DNA of 64,000 nt from positions 6,510,001 to 6,574,000 of the forward strand of contig OY759214.1 of NCBI GenBank assembly GCA_963662175.1, given 5' to 3'. Below, one piece after another: positions 42,255 through 52,383 of this stretch. Origin of the DNA: Aradus depressus. Its lineage: Eukaryota > Arthropoda > Insecta > Hemiptera > Aradidae. How positions within the stretch are numbered: the first letter of the stretch is position 1; every line of letters begins with the position of its first letter. A program made the translations under genes and the position numbers. The notes beneath the pieces are model-generated. The model saw only the letters and a list, made by a program, of their open reading frames with translations, had not been told where the DNA came from and made no database searches.

Positions 42255-44957
42255 GAGGACGGGGCCCCACCCCTCAGTCCCTGCCCTGGTATTAGTCGGA
42301 GCTCCTGGCATCTGTTTAATGACGAGCTGGGGAAGCACACTGCGGGTGATTCAGAGAGGACCTGTTCTTTCTTCTCCAGTCTTTTCTGTCCGGTGCAAGG
42401 CGAGGACGGGGCTCCACCCCTCAGTCCCTGCCCTGGTGTTAGTCGGAGCTCCTGGCATCTGTTTAATGACGAGCTGGGGAGGCACACTGGGGGTGATTCA
42501 GAGAGGACCTGTTCTTTCTTCTCCAGTCTCCTCTGTCCGTTGCAGGGCGAGGACGGGGCTCCACCCCTCAGTCCCTGCCCTGGTATTAGTCGGAGCTCCT
42601 GGCATCTGTTTAATGACGAGCTGGGGAAGCACACTGGGGGTGATTCAGAGAGGACCTCTTCTTTCTTCTCCAGTCTTCTCTGTCCGGTGCAGAGCGAGGA
42701 CGGGCTCCACCCCTCAGTCCCTGCCCTGGTATTAGTCGGAGCTCCTGGCATCTGTTTAATGACGAGCTGGGGAAGCACACTGGGGGTGATTCAGAGAGGA
42801 CCTCTTCTTCCTTCTCCAGTCTTCTCTGTCCGGTGCAGAGCGAGGACGGGCTCCACCCCTCAGTCCCTGCCCTGGTATTAGTCGGAGCTCCTGGCATCTG
42901 TTAAATGACGAGCTGGGGAAGCACACTGGGGGTGATTCAGAGAGGACCTGTTCTTTCTTCTCCAGTCTCCTCTGTCCGGTGCAGGGCGAGGACGGGGCTC
43001 CACCCCTCAGTCCCTGCCCTGGTATTAGTCGGAGCTCCTGGCATCTGTTTAATGACGAGCTGGGGAAGCACACTGGGGGTGATTCAGAGAGGACCTCTTC
43101 TTTCTTCTCCAGTCTTCTCTGTCCGGTGCAGAGCGAGGACGGGCTCCACCCCTCAGTCCCTGCCCTGGTATTAGTCGGACCTCCTGGCATCTGTTTAATG
43201 ACGAGCTGGGGAAGCACACTGGGGGTGATTCAGAGAGGACCTCTTCTTTCTTCTTCAGTCTCCTCTGTCCGGTGCAGGGCGAGGACGGGCTGCACCCCTC
43301 AGTCCCTGCCCTGGTATTAGTCTGAGCTCCTGGCATCTGTTTAATGACGAGCTGGGGAAGCACACTGGGGGTGATTCAGAGAGGACCTCTTCTTTCTTCT
43401 CCAGTCTCCTCTGTCCGGTGCAGAGCGAGGACGGGCACCACCCCTCAGTCCCTGCCCTGGTATTAGTCGGACCTCCTGGCATCTGTTTAATGACGAGCTG
43501 GGGAAGCACACTGGGGGTGATTCAGAGAGGACCTCTTCTTTCTTCTTCAGTCTCCTTGTCCGGTGCAGGGCGAGGACGGGCTGCACCCCTCAGTCCCTGC
43601 CCTGGTATTAGTCGGAGCTCCTGGCATCTGTTTAATGACGAGCTGGGGAAGCACACTGGGGGTGATTCAGAGAGGACCTCTTCTTTCTTCTCCAGTCTTC
43701 TCTGTCCGGTGCAGAGCGAGGACGGGGCTCCACCCCTCAGTCCCTGCCCTGGTATTAGTCGGAGCTCCTGGCATCTGTTTAATGACGAGCTGGGGAAGCA
43801 CACTGGGGGTGATTCAGAGAGGACCTGTTCTTTCTTCTCCAGTCTCCTCTGTCCGGTGCAGGGCGAGGACGGGGCTCCACCCCTCAGTCCCTGCCCTGGT
43901 ATTAGTCGGAGCTCCTGGCATCTGTTTAATGACGAGCTGGAGAAGCACACTGGGGGTGATTCAGAGAGGACCTCTTCTTTCTTCTCCAGTCTTCTCTGTC
44001 CGGTGCAGAGCGAGGACGGGCTCCACCCCTCAGTCCCTGCCCTGGTATTAGTCGGACCTCCTGGCATCTGTTTAATGACGAGGTGGGGAAGCACACTGGG
44101 GGTGATTCAGAGAGGACCTCTTCTTTCTTCTTCAGTCTCCTCTGTCCGGTGCAGGGCGAGGACGGGCTGCACCTCAGTCCCTGCCCTGGTATTAGTCTGA
44201 GCTCCTGGCATCTGTTTAATGACGAGCTGGGGAAGCACACTGGGGGTGATTCAGAGAGGACCTCTTCTTTCTTCTCCAGTCTCCTCTGTCCGGTGCAGAG
44301 CGAGGACGGGCACCACCCCTCAGTCCCTGCCCTGGTATTAGTCCGACCTCCTGGCATCTGTTTAATGACGAGCTGGGGAAGCACACTGGGGGTGATTCAG
44401 AGAGGACCTCTTCTTTCTTCTCCAGTCTCCTCTGTCCGGTGCAGGGCGAGGACGGGCTGCACCCCTCAGTCCCTGCCCTGGTATTAGTCGGACCTCCTGG
44501 CATCTGTTTAATGACGAGCTGGGGAAGCACACTGGGGGTGATTCAGAGAGGACCTCTTCTTTCTTCTCCAGTCTCCTCTGTCCGGTGCAGGGCGAGGACG
44601 GGCTCCACCCCTCAGTCCCTGCCCTGGTATTAGTTGGAGCTCCTGGCATCTGTTTAATGACGAGGTGGGGAAGCACACTGCGGGTGATTCAGAGAGGACC
44701 TCTTCTTTCTTCTCCAGTCTCCTCTGTCTGGTGCAGGGCGAGGACGGGCTCCACCCCTCAGTCCCTGCCCTGGTATTAGTCGGAGCTCCTGGCATCTGTT
44801 TAATGACGAGGTGGGGAAGCACACTGCGGGTGATTCAGAGAGGACCTCTTCTTTCTTCTCCAGTCTCCTCTGTCCGGTGCAGGGCGAGGACGGGCTCCAC
44901 CCCTCAGTCCCTGCCCTGGTATTAGTCGGAGCTCCTGGCATCTGTTTAATGACGAGC
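42255..44957. repeat. 146-bp GC-rich satellite, about 18.5 copies
   Basis: Unit of 146 bp (145 when one G is missing), GC-rich against an AT-rich background. Landmarks are CCACCCCTCAGTCCCTGCCC, GTCGGAGCTCCTGGCATCTG, GACGAGCTGGGGAAGCACAC and CTTCTTTCTTCTCCAGTC. Part of it (GGGGAAGCACACTG, then GGTGATTCA) matches the terminus of element X. Long frames occur on both strands in all phases because the array lacks stops. They shift between copies and are not genes. Confidence 0.97.
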
Positions 44958-45035
44958 CGGCCTCAAGATTGATTGGCTTCGACCACATCCCAATGGGAAG
45001 GAATTTGAGGCTCTCACATATTTACATATCATCAG

Positions 45036-45355
45036 AGGGCGCCGGTAGCTCTGGGGTAGCACGCTTGCCTACACTGCTCAAGATTGGGGCTTCAAAACTG
45101 ACCTTAGATTTTTTTTATCTAGGAGGTAACAAAACCTTGAGCATGCGGTCCTTCGGATGGAACGTTAAATGGCAGTCCCGAGTCTGTGTTTTTCCAAGTA
45201 CTCTTTAAAGTTCTTTTATCTCAAGTAACTGGATATAACTTGGTAAGCAACATTTAGGACTCCCACATTAGAGTTATCAGGAAGGAATAAGAGTATTGGA
45301 TGCTTAGGTCCCTAGGGGTACACACCAGCCCTCCCGGTATATCTTCTACATATTC
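45036..45355 (+). mobile_element. tRNA-SINE, subfamily 2
   Basis: GAGGGCGCCGGTAGCTCTGG head and a degraded B-box (GGGGCTTCAAAACTG). The body matches family 1 to TTTAGGACTCCCACA, then carries a different 3' end: AGAGTATTGGATGCTTAGGT and CCCTAGGGG. The same 3' end occurs at 57850-58010 and 63525-63685. Confidence 0.8.
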
Positions 45356-46135
45356 AGTTTCTTTACTATATCATAACATTACGTCTTTCAAGCTTGTGGT
45401 CGATAAAAACAAAGTAGAAATTTTGCCAAGCATTCGGCACTGCATGTACGTTCTTCATGACCTGTATTGACATGCATTATCATAAGTGTTCATATAAGCT
45501 AGATTTTAGAGTAGACATGACAATAAACTAAATGTGACTAAACCATGAAAAAACATTATAATAATAAATAAATAATTTACACCAAAACAAACAAAAATAA
45601 TATATGTAAATACAAACAATTATAAAATAAAGAAAACCATATTTAAAAAAAAAAAAATATTGTCTATTTCAAAATTTACCTATATGTAAAATATGGGATT
45701 ACTTTCGATATTGCTACCATCTTCAGCCACCACTTAACAAATACTTCATATAATTTGTGAAAAAAGACAATATTAAAAAAAACATATGTTTTTCTTTATT
45801 TTTTATTAAGTGTTTCACAATATCTCTGAAAAAAATGTTAAGTATCACAAACAATTATAACTTAATTAATCGTATATCAGGAGTGGAAATTTAAAAATAA
45901 TTAAACTAAAACAAAAACAAATAATATAATATGATATCTAAAGAAAAGCAGCATCCAGAGCGAACAGAAGTTTTAACAAAAAATAAAATTTCATATTTAC
46001 ACAAAACAAAATATATCCCAGATAAAGTAAATCTCGTGAACAACCATTTACCTGATCTCTTCTCCTTCCGTCGCTGGTCAATCTTTCCCTAATTGATTAG
46101 GTCTTTCGTTATTGATTTTTTTTCCTCAATCTATA
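45356..46135. other. AT-rich with a retroelement-like tail
   Basis: At 45680-45730, minus strand, GGCTGAAGATGGTAGCAAT and ATCGAAAGTAATCCC repeat the CTGAAGA...GAAA layout. The flank resembles 29830-29900 (ACCTATGTTTTTCTTTATTT). No gene. Confidence 0.4.
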
Positions 46136-46560
46136 TTTTTTTTTTTTTTTTTTTTTCACCTTTATTAGGTACTTAATTTCCAACTATGAATTACTTCACA
46201 ACTAGGAAATATGAACACAACAAAGAAAAACAGAAACACCACTTGAGTCTCTTGATGAGACGGCTGGTCAACACCACCGCCTCCTCAGGGGTCCTCCTCA
46301 GGCAGGAGGTCACGCGGCCAACGACGATTCAGTCGCCGAGGAGGTCTGCCCGGCAAGGACCGGACCGACATTGCTTCCACCAGTGTGTTTGGATGTGTCG
46401 TGAACTTGTTGTGCAAATTTGTCTATAATTGTTGTCTAACTTCGTGTAAGAATGGTATGTTCAGGTCATGATGTAATGTTATGTTTGATACGTAGTAAGG
46501 GCATTGTGTGATTGTTCGGAGGATTTTATTTTGGATGGTCATTTGATCAAAAAATAATAA
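46136..46560 (-). mobile_element. Jockey-type retrotransposon, 3' end with poly(A), reversed
   Basis: A poly-T (46136-46156) preceded on the minus strand by AATAAA marks the tail. The translation gives IQNKILRTITQCPYYVSN (46470-46530), TLHHDLNIPFLHEVRQQ, one stop near 46424, then PPRRLNRRWPRDLLPEEDP and a stop at 46287-46285. It corresponds to the C-terminus of the 39778 element but from a different lineage. Inactive. Confidence 0.8.
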
Positions 46561-46629
46561 TTTATTTGTTGTTACTTTTTGTTGAATGGTGTTGTTGCCT
46601 AGTAAATCAATGTGTCTGAAGATACTTAT

Positions 46630-46799
46630 TGTGACTCATGCCCGGGCTTTAACTACGACGTTATATCGCCTCCCCCGTGGATGAGAGCTCAACCCTACTA
46701 TGGAAGTCCTAAATGTTGCCTACTGTAACTTTTTATTCATTTAGGGAAGAGTTCTTTGTAGAGAACCTAAGATCGTACTCGCTTGGGATCATCGCTTAT
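46630..46799 (-). mobile_element. tRNA-SINE 3' half (reversed)
   Basis: TGTGACTCATGCCCGGGCTT through CTCGCTTGGGATCATCGCTT, with internal deletions. At 46815-46915 follows a C-rich stretch resembling the 10033 MITE ends. 46916-47399 is unassigned AT-rich DNA. Confidence 0.75.
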
Positions 46800-47399
46800 G
46801 GTTGTTATTGCATGGTTCTGGGGGCCCATAAATTATGAAACACAATTTTTGTAAAATGTTGACTCCCCCTCCCCGTCTTCTTGTTGTGACGCCCCTTTTT
46901 AAGAACTAATAGGGCCCTCAACCTTTGAAACTTTTTTTTTTTTTTTTCAATTAGGAGCGTCTAATAGACTCACTTTAACAACCTACAAACAACAACAACA
47001 CTCTAGAACTAGAGTTAAATATTTAATGAAGTACATAAAATGTACAATATAAATAAATCTATGAACAGTAATTTTAATTTTTTTTCTAAATTATCCAAAT
47101 ATTATACACTTTTCAAATTTAATAATATTATTAGGTAAACATTTTTTTTTCCTCGCTTAAAATTCTGCCAACTATCAAAAATGTCGTGCCATTCAAGGAG
47201 TAACATTTTTATATGTATATTATATTTTCACTCAATTAAAAAATATTTGTTTGATGTTAACTACTACTTATATAGAACTTTTAATATTTATAATAACTAT
47301 TGTATTGTAAGAATATATAAAAATATTATTTTATTAGTTCTGTACAGATCATTCTCCCTTCTCAAATTCATTTCATACTGGGTATAGTTATTTAGTTAT

Positions 47400-47676
47400 T
47401 ATGACTCATGACTAGGATTTTAACTACAAGGTCATACATATCGCCTACTACCAGAGCGTTCTTTCTTCACTCTGGTGGACATGAGCCCGTCTTTACTATG
47501 GGAGTCCTAAATTTTTATTCCCGTAGGGTAGGGATCTTAAACGAGTATCTGACATAGTAAGGCTCGGGACCAATACTTAACATCCGGACATCGGCATGTT
47601 TAAATTTATTTTACCATTCCAGGTAAAATAAACTAAAGGCCTCGGCCGGGTTTCGAACCCGCGATTTTGAGCTCAT
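47400..47676 (-). mobile_element. tRNA-SINE, reversed, tRNA 5' end missing
   Basis: ATGACTCATGACTAGGATTT to GGCCGGGTTTCGAACCCGCG and TTGAGCTCATTAG. The A-box part is lost. Confidence 0.85.
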
Positions 47677-47804
47677 TAGTTTATTTCATTGTACAGCACA
47701 ATTCTGAGACGGACAATATAAAAGATAAATAAATTGTTTGTTTTTATTTATATTTATATCTTCAAGAGTTTAGACAGATTATGCAATAAATGGCGCCCGA
47801 ACAG
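47677..47804 (+). mobile_element. Possible LTR 3' end with tRNA-Lys-type primer-binding site
   Basis: TGGCGCCCGAACAG at 47791-47804 matches the first 14 bases of the primer-binding site complementary to tRNA-Lys (UUU). It lies next to AT-rich sequence with TATAAAAGATAAATAAA (47722-47738), as expected for the R/U5 end of an LTR. No gag or pol frame follows and no second LTR was found, so at most it is a relic of an LTR retrotransposon. A chance match of 14 bases is unlikely but possible. Confidence 0.35.
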
Positions 47805-48576
47805 CCGTTTCTCCTTCAACTTGCTTCACCAGAAAGAAATAAGCTTCCCAACAGTGAAATAATTAAAATAATTGGTTAAGTAGTTTTCAAGAATATCTCA
47901 AATATACAAAAAAAAAACTTTCTCTCTTTATTTATCAGTGTAGATGTGTAGGCTTTCCGTGAAATGAGGCGTGGCGCTATTTGACGTCGACATATACTTA
48001 TATTGAAAATTGTTGGGCTCCAGTAGACCTTAGCTTCTGAGTAAGATGGCCCTGCTGGGGTGGACTTGGTCGGGGGATGATTGGCCGGGATTCTTGTCCA
48101 GCTCATTTACATATAATGGGAGAGGGGGTTCCACAGACACTCCTGTCTAATGTCTGCCCACTACACCCCTCTAATAAGAATAAGAAATAATTCCTCGGTC
48201 CGACTGAAAATTACGATCTCTGCCCCATGTAATTTACATTTAACGGTCACATGGCTGGATATAATTGTATCTAATTCTACTAACTGGACTGGGAGTGGTA
48301 AGTGGCGACAGTATCTAGAGTCGCCCTTTCTTTTCTAAAGGGACTCTGAAGAAATAGCTGAACAGTACCCTCACTAGTTTAAAGATGACTAAACAGTACC
48401 TCAGTACAGGAACAGCTGAACAGCATGCCCTAATATAGGTGTAATTGATTGATATCTCACCCATGTCCAGAAACAGCTAACAGTAAATTACCTTACTGCA
48501 AAAAATAGGATAAACCAAGAAGGGAGTGTGGAGGGGTGGAGTATTCAAACATACATATAGTATGCAACAGGTTGAC
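47805..48576. other. No gene seen
   Basis: Mixed composition. Short frames only, and no element ends recognised. Confidence 0.4.
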
Positions 48577-50446
48577 TGGTTTGGCCTACAGGTAGACCAG
48601 TAGACCGGCTTGGCGTACAAGTGATCTGGCATGGCGTACAGGTGATCTGGATTGGCGTACAGGTGATCTGGATTGGCCTACTGTTCGACTGGTTTGGCTT
48701 GCAGGTGTGCTGACTTGGCTACAGGTGACCTGGCTTGGCCTACTGGTTGACTGGCTTGGCTTGCAGGTGTGCTGACTTGGCCTATTGGTTGGCTGGCTTA
48801 GCCTGCAGGTGTGCTGACTTGGCCTACAGGTTGACTGGCTTGGCTTGCAGGTGTGCTGACTTGGCCTACATGTGACCTGGCTTGGCCTACTGGTTGACTG
48901 GATTGTCTTGCAGGTGTGCTGACTTGGCCTACAGGTTGACTGGCTTGGCTTGCAGGTGTGCTGTCTTGGCCTACAGGTGACCTGGCTTGGCCTACTGGTT
49001 GACTTGCAGGTGTGCTGTTTTGGCCTACAGGTGACCTGGCTTGGCCTACTGGATTGTCTTGCAGGTGTGCTGACTTGGCCGACAGGTTGACTGGCTTGGC
49101 TTGCAGGTGTGCTGTCTTGGCCTACAGGTGACCTGGCTTGGCCTACTGGTTGGCTTGCAGGTGTGCTGTCTTGGCCTACAGGTGACCTGGCTTGGCCTAC
49201 TGGTTGACTTGCAGGTGTGCTGTTTTGGCCTACAGGTGACCTGGCTTGGCCTACTGGTTGATAGACTTGGCTTGCAGGTGTGCTGTCTTGGCCTACAGGT
49301 GACCTGGCTTGGCCTACTGGTTGACTTGCAGGTGTGCTGTCTTGGCCTACAGGTGACCTGGCTTGGCCTACTGGTTGATAGACTTGGCTTGCAGGTGTGC
49401 TGTCTTGGCCTACAGGTGACCTGGCTTGGCCTACTGGTTGATAGACTTGGCTTGCAGGTGTGCTGTCTTGGCCTACAGGTGACCTGGCTTGGCCTACTGC
49501 TTGGCTTGCAGGTGTGCTGACTTGGCCTACAGGTGACCTGGCTTGGCCTACTGGTTGATAGACTTGGCTTGCAGGTGTGCTGACTTGGCCTACAGGTGAC
49601 CTGGCTTGGCCTACTGGTTGATAGACTTGGCTTGCAGGTGTGCTGACTTGGCCTACAGGTGACCTGGCTTGGCCTACAGGTTGATAGACTTGGCTTGCAG
49701 GTGTGCTGACTTGGCCTACAGGTGACCTGGCTTGGCCTACAGGTTGACTGGCTTGGCTTGCAGGTGTGCTGACTTGGCCTACAGGTGACCTGGCTTGGCC
49801 TACAGGTTGACTGGCTTGGCTTGCAGGTGTGCTGACTTGGCCTACAGGTGACCTGGCTTGGCCTACTGGTTGATAGACTTGGCTTGCAGGTATGCTGACT
49901 TGGCCTACAGGTGACCTGGCTTGGCCTACTGGTTGATAGACTTGGCTTGCAGGTGTGCTGACTTGGCCTACAGGTGACCTGGCTTGGCCTACAGGTTGAC
50001 TGGCTTGGCTTGCAGGTGTGCTGACTTGGCCTACAGGTGACCTGGCTTGGCCTACTGGTTGATAGACTTGGCTTGCAGGTGTGCTGACTTGGCCTACAGG
50101 TGACCTGGCTTGGCCTACAGGTTGATAGACTTGGCTTGCAGGTGTGCTGACTTGGCCTACAGGTGACCTGGCTTGGCCTACAGGTTGACTGGCTTGGCTT
50201 GCAGGTGTGCTGACTTGGCCTACAGGTGACCTGGCTTGGCCTACAGGTTGACTGGCTTGGCTTGCAGGTGTGCTGACTTGGCCTACAGGTGACCTGGCTT
50301 GGCCTACTGGTTGATAGACTTGGCTTGCAGGTGTGCTGTCTTGGCCTACAGGTGACCTGGCTTGGCCTACTGCTTGGCTTGCAGGTGTGCTGTCTTGGCC
50401 TACAGGTGACCTGGCTTGGCCTACTGGTTGATAGACTTGGCTTGCA
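48577..50446. repeat. 63-bp minisatellite family, about 30 units
   Basis: Units of 63 bp (some 42-57 bp) built from CTTGCAGGTGTGCTGACTTG, GCCTACAGGTGACCTGGCTT and GGCCTACTGGTTGATAGA. The left 400 bp are more degenerate than the rest. Because most length variants are multiples of three, reading frames survive across the array. Confidence 0.96.
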
Positions 50447-50529
50447 TGCACAATTTGTTTAACTTTTATATTGTCTAATTTTACAAAAAATATATACATA
50501 ATTTGTACCTGTTTCGTCTTACACCACAA
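48586..50529 (-). CDS. Hypothetical 647-residue repeat protein
   Basis: A single minus-strand frame from ATG 50529 to a stop at 48586. The first 35 residues (MWCKTKQVQIMYIFFVKLDN...) lie in AT-rich sequence shared with a dispersed repeat near 60460. The rest is a 21-residue repeat, QVYQPVGQARSPVGQVSTPA plus S, rich in P, Q, S, V and G. No signal peptide, no recognised domain. The left-hand 150 residues shift to TCRPSQHTCK-type repeats, as if read from a second phase. A divergent promoter-like block lies 150 bp upstream. The frame could be real, or a by-product of a 63-bp period. Confidence 0.3.
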   Translation of the reverse strand: MWCKTKQVQIMYIFFVKLDNIKVKQIVHASQVYQPVGQARSPVGQDSTPASQAVGQARSPVGQDSTPASQVYQPVGQARSPVGQVSTPASQASQPVGQARSPVGQVSTPASQASQPVGQARSPVGQVSTPASQVYQPVGQARSPVGQVSTPASQVYQPVGQARSPVGQVSTPASQASQPVGQARSPVGQVSTPASQVYQPVGQARSPVGQVSIPASQVYQPVGQARSPVGQVSTPASQASQPVGQARSPVGQVSTPASQASQPVGQARSPVGQVSTPASQVYQPVGQARSPVGQVSTPASQVYQPVGQARSPVGQVSTPASQVYQPVGQARSPVGQVSTPASQAVGQARSPVGQDSTPASQVYQPVGQARSPVGQDSTPASQVYQPVGQARSPVGQDSTPASQPVGQARSPVGQDSTPASQVYQPVGQARSPVGQNSTPASQPVGQARSPVGQDSTPASQPVGQARSPVGQDSTPASQASQPVGQVSTPARQSSRPSQVTCRPKQHTCKSTSRPSQVTCRPRQHTCKPSQSTCRPSQHTCKTIQSTSRPSQVTCRPSQHTCKPSQSTCRPSQHTCRLSQPTNRPSQHTCKPSQSTSRPSQVTCSQVSTPASQTSRTVGQSRSPVRQSRSPVRHARSLVRQAGLLVYL

Positions 50530-50577
50530 AGTTCAAAAATGACATTTAAGTTTGCTAGGTTGTCATATTTATACAAT

Positions 50578-50676
50578 CCTCAGGTTATCTGAGGTTGCCT
50601 AAGGCTGTGACACCCTTTCCCCTAGCCCTGCCTCCACGTAGCACAAGGTGTCACAGTCTTGGGTGATCTCAGGTCA
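50578..50676. repeat. Hairpin block GTGACACC...GGTGTCAC
   Basis: CTGAGGTTGCCTAAGGCTGT + GACACC is mirrored by AGGTGTCACAGTCTTGGG + TGATCTCAGG. It makes an imperfect stem of about 28 bp around the loop TTTCCCCTAGCCC... Confidence 0.7.
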
Positions 50677-50926
50677 CTATGAACATTTTACTCCTGGGGA
50701 CCCACCTTTTTATAGCCAAAATCTTGAAGGTGAGGGCGCCACGGTCGAGGGATACCATCAGAGATGGAGATTCCAGAATTATGATTGGCTGGTTGCGGAC
50801 CAATCAGAAAACTAGCTTGGACTTTTTTAACAATTAGTTCTTGGAAGAGAGAGAGAGAGAGACCGCCATAGTCAAGGTTTTGGCTATAAAAAGGAGGGTC
50901 CCCAGGAGGAAAATGTTCATAGTGAC
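50672..50926. promoter_or_regulatory. Palindromic, divergent promoter-like block
   Basis: Two inverted arms of about 54 bp (50672-50725 and 50872-50926, near-identical) each contain a TATA box (TATAAAAAGG; minus strand at 50714-50705, plus strand at 50885-50894) with GTTCATAGTGACC about 34 bp downstream as a possible start. The spacer between the arms carries inverted CCAAT boxes: TGATTGG at 50782-50788 and CCAATCA at 50800-50806. The minus arm points into the 647-codon frame, the plus arm into unassigned sequence with a GAAGAAGGGACG...CGAAAAG hairpin (50928-50962). A transposon end containing promoters is equally possible. Confidence 0.45.
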
Positions 50927-50959
50927 CAGAAGAAGGGACGTGTAAGTGTCCCGAAAAGC

Positions 50960-51480
50960 CGGAAAAAAATCAACATTTCAACATCCCAGAGAAGTTTAAG
51001 AAACAGAAGTTCTTTGTTTTTCTTTATTTTAGTAGCTTTCCACGTATTCAAAGAAAGACCTGTCAATATGATGTCTGTCTTTGACTTACAAGAACTACAA
51101 GGTTCAATCTTTTAAATGATTTTGATTTTAATTGTTAGTTAAGTAGAAAAGGAGAATTAAATGTGAAGAGAAGCAAGTGTGAAGAGCAGGAGATGGATGA
51201 CGAATCGTGGGAGAGACTCCAGCTTGAATGAGCCATTTACATTTTAATTGAAAAATTAGTTTTGTGTTCAGAATAGCACTGCGTGTACAAGAGGATAATT
51301 TACGTAATTGTTAAATATAGTTAACTAACCACTCTGAATCTTGTTTAACATTTAAAAAATTAATAAAATAAAGTATTTCTCTTAATTACCACTGGATCAC
51401 TATTTATTAGATAATGAACATTAAAAAGTGAGATCTAAAGAGTGAATAATATGGGTCACCAATAGATGTCTTGCGGTACT
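50960..51480. other. No gene seen
   Basis: AT-rich sequence between the palindrome and the candidate gene start. Confidence 0.4.
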
Positions 51481-51691
51481 CCTTCTGGTAGCTGGAGGGT
51501 AGGAGGCTGGCTGCTGTAGGGGATGTCTGGGGGGAGGGGGGGACCGCTATGTTGGGGGGAGGGAGGGGGTAGAGCTTCAGTCAGTCTGTGGATACCGTGT
51601 GGGTCGTGTCGTGGTCGTCAGTCGTGAGTCCCAAACCAGGAGATACATCAGTTCTGCACTGGGAACTATGTGAAGGGGGAGTAGCGGAGTC
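51481..51691 (+). promoter_or_regulatory. Candidate core promoter and 5' UTR
   Basis: A G-rich stretch with runs of GGGGGGAGG ends in AGCTTCAGTCAGTCTGTGG (51570-51588), which carries the arthropod initiator consensus TCAGTC. A GGTCGTG matching the downstream promoter element consensus lies about 24 bp later, four bases short of the usual spacing. No TATA box. The composition change and the following coding start support it. Confidence 0.4.
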
Positions 51692-51782
51692 ATGGCTACC
51701 CTCGGCCTCTCCAAAGTGTTCATCCTTGACAAGTACTTCACAGAACTCCAGAAGTTCTGGGAGACAGAGAAGAAACTACAAG
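51692..51782 (+). CDS. Probable first coding exon of an unidentified host gene
   Basis: An ATG with G at +4 (GTCATGGCT) opens MATLGLSKVFILDKYFTELQ then KFWETEKKLQ, and the exon ends at CAAG|GTATCT, a good splice donor giving a phase 1 intron. The 30 residues have natural composition (helical, charged, aromatic FILDKYF and KFWE) unlike any repeat in the window. A G-rich leader with an initiator motif precedes. I do not recognise the family; a conserved intracellular helical protein is a guess. Further exons are not visible, and the intron would extend rightward through SINEs and later repeats. Confidence 0.5.
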
Positions 51783-52383
51783 GTATCTCTCCCTTATTTA
51801 CCTTCTTGCAGGCGTCACATACACAAGCCTGCAACTGTTTATATTTTTCCTTTCATTTTGAATGTGAAATTCTATTTGCAAGAATATCTGATATCAATTT
51901 GTTAACCATAGCATTCCTTGGTACCAAGTGCAGGTATTGTTATGAAAAGAATCCTTGATCATAACTTCAATTGTATTCTACATTCTGCTTTATCTTCCTT
52001 GCAGTTAGCTATCTATTACAACTGCCGAAGTTATTCGAGTATAGACTTGAGGGATTGAACCCTATGGGAAATTTCCTACTCGTCTTCATACAAAATAGTT
52101 GAAAGGGACCAAGCAAAAGAAATAAGTGGCAAGCTCTTGTGTTGGAGAAGCTGGCTGGGTAATGCCTTCTTCTTGAGTGAAGACTATTCAGCACGCCGCG
52201 CCGCCTGTTCGCTCCAGCTTTTATGGCACGCCTCATAAATCAAGGCTCTAAAAGTCGTTAATATGGAGATATTGTTGTTCCGCTATTGAACAATTGTTAT
52301 TGATTATGAAGTTCAAAACCCTCAAGTAAACTTAATAATAGTGAACTCATTTGAGAACTTTTCCTATAATCCTACAAATTTAT
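51783..52383 (+). other. Presumed intron sequence
   Basis: No recognised element. Only intron if the 51692 exon is real. Confidence 0.3.

Noticed and set aside
42209..44941. Many long overlapping frames on both strands
   Set aside because: All lie in the 146-bp array. The period is not a multiple of three, the phase changes between copies, and every phase is open. They are by-products of a stop-poor unit.
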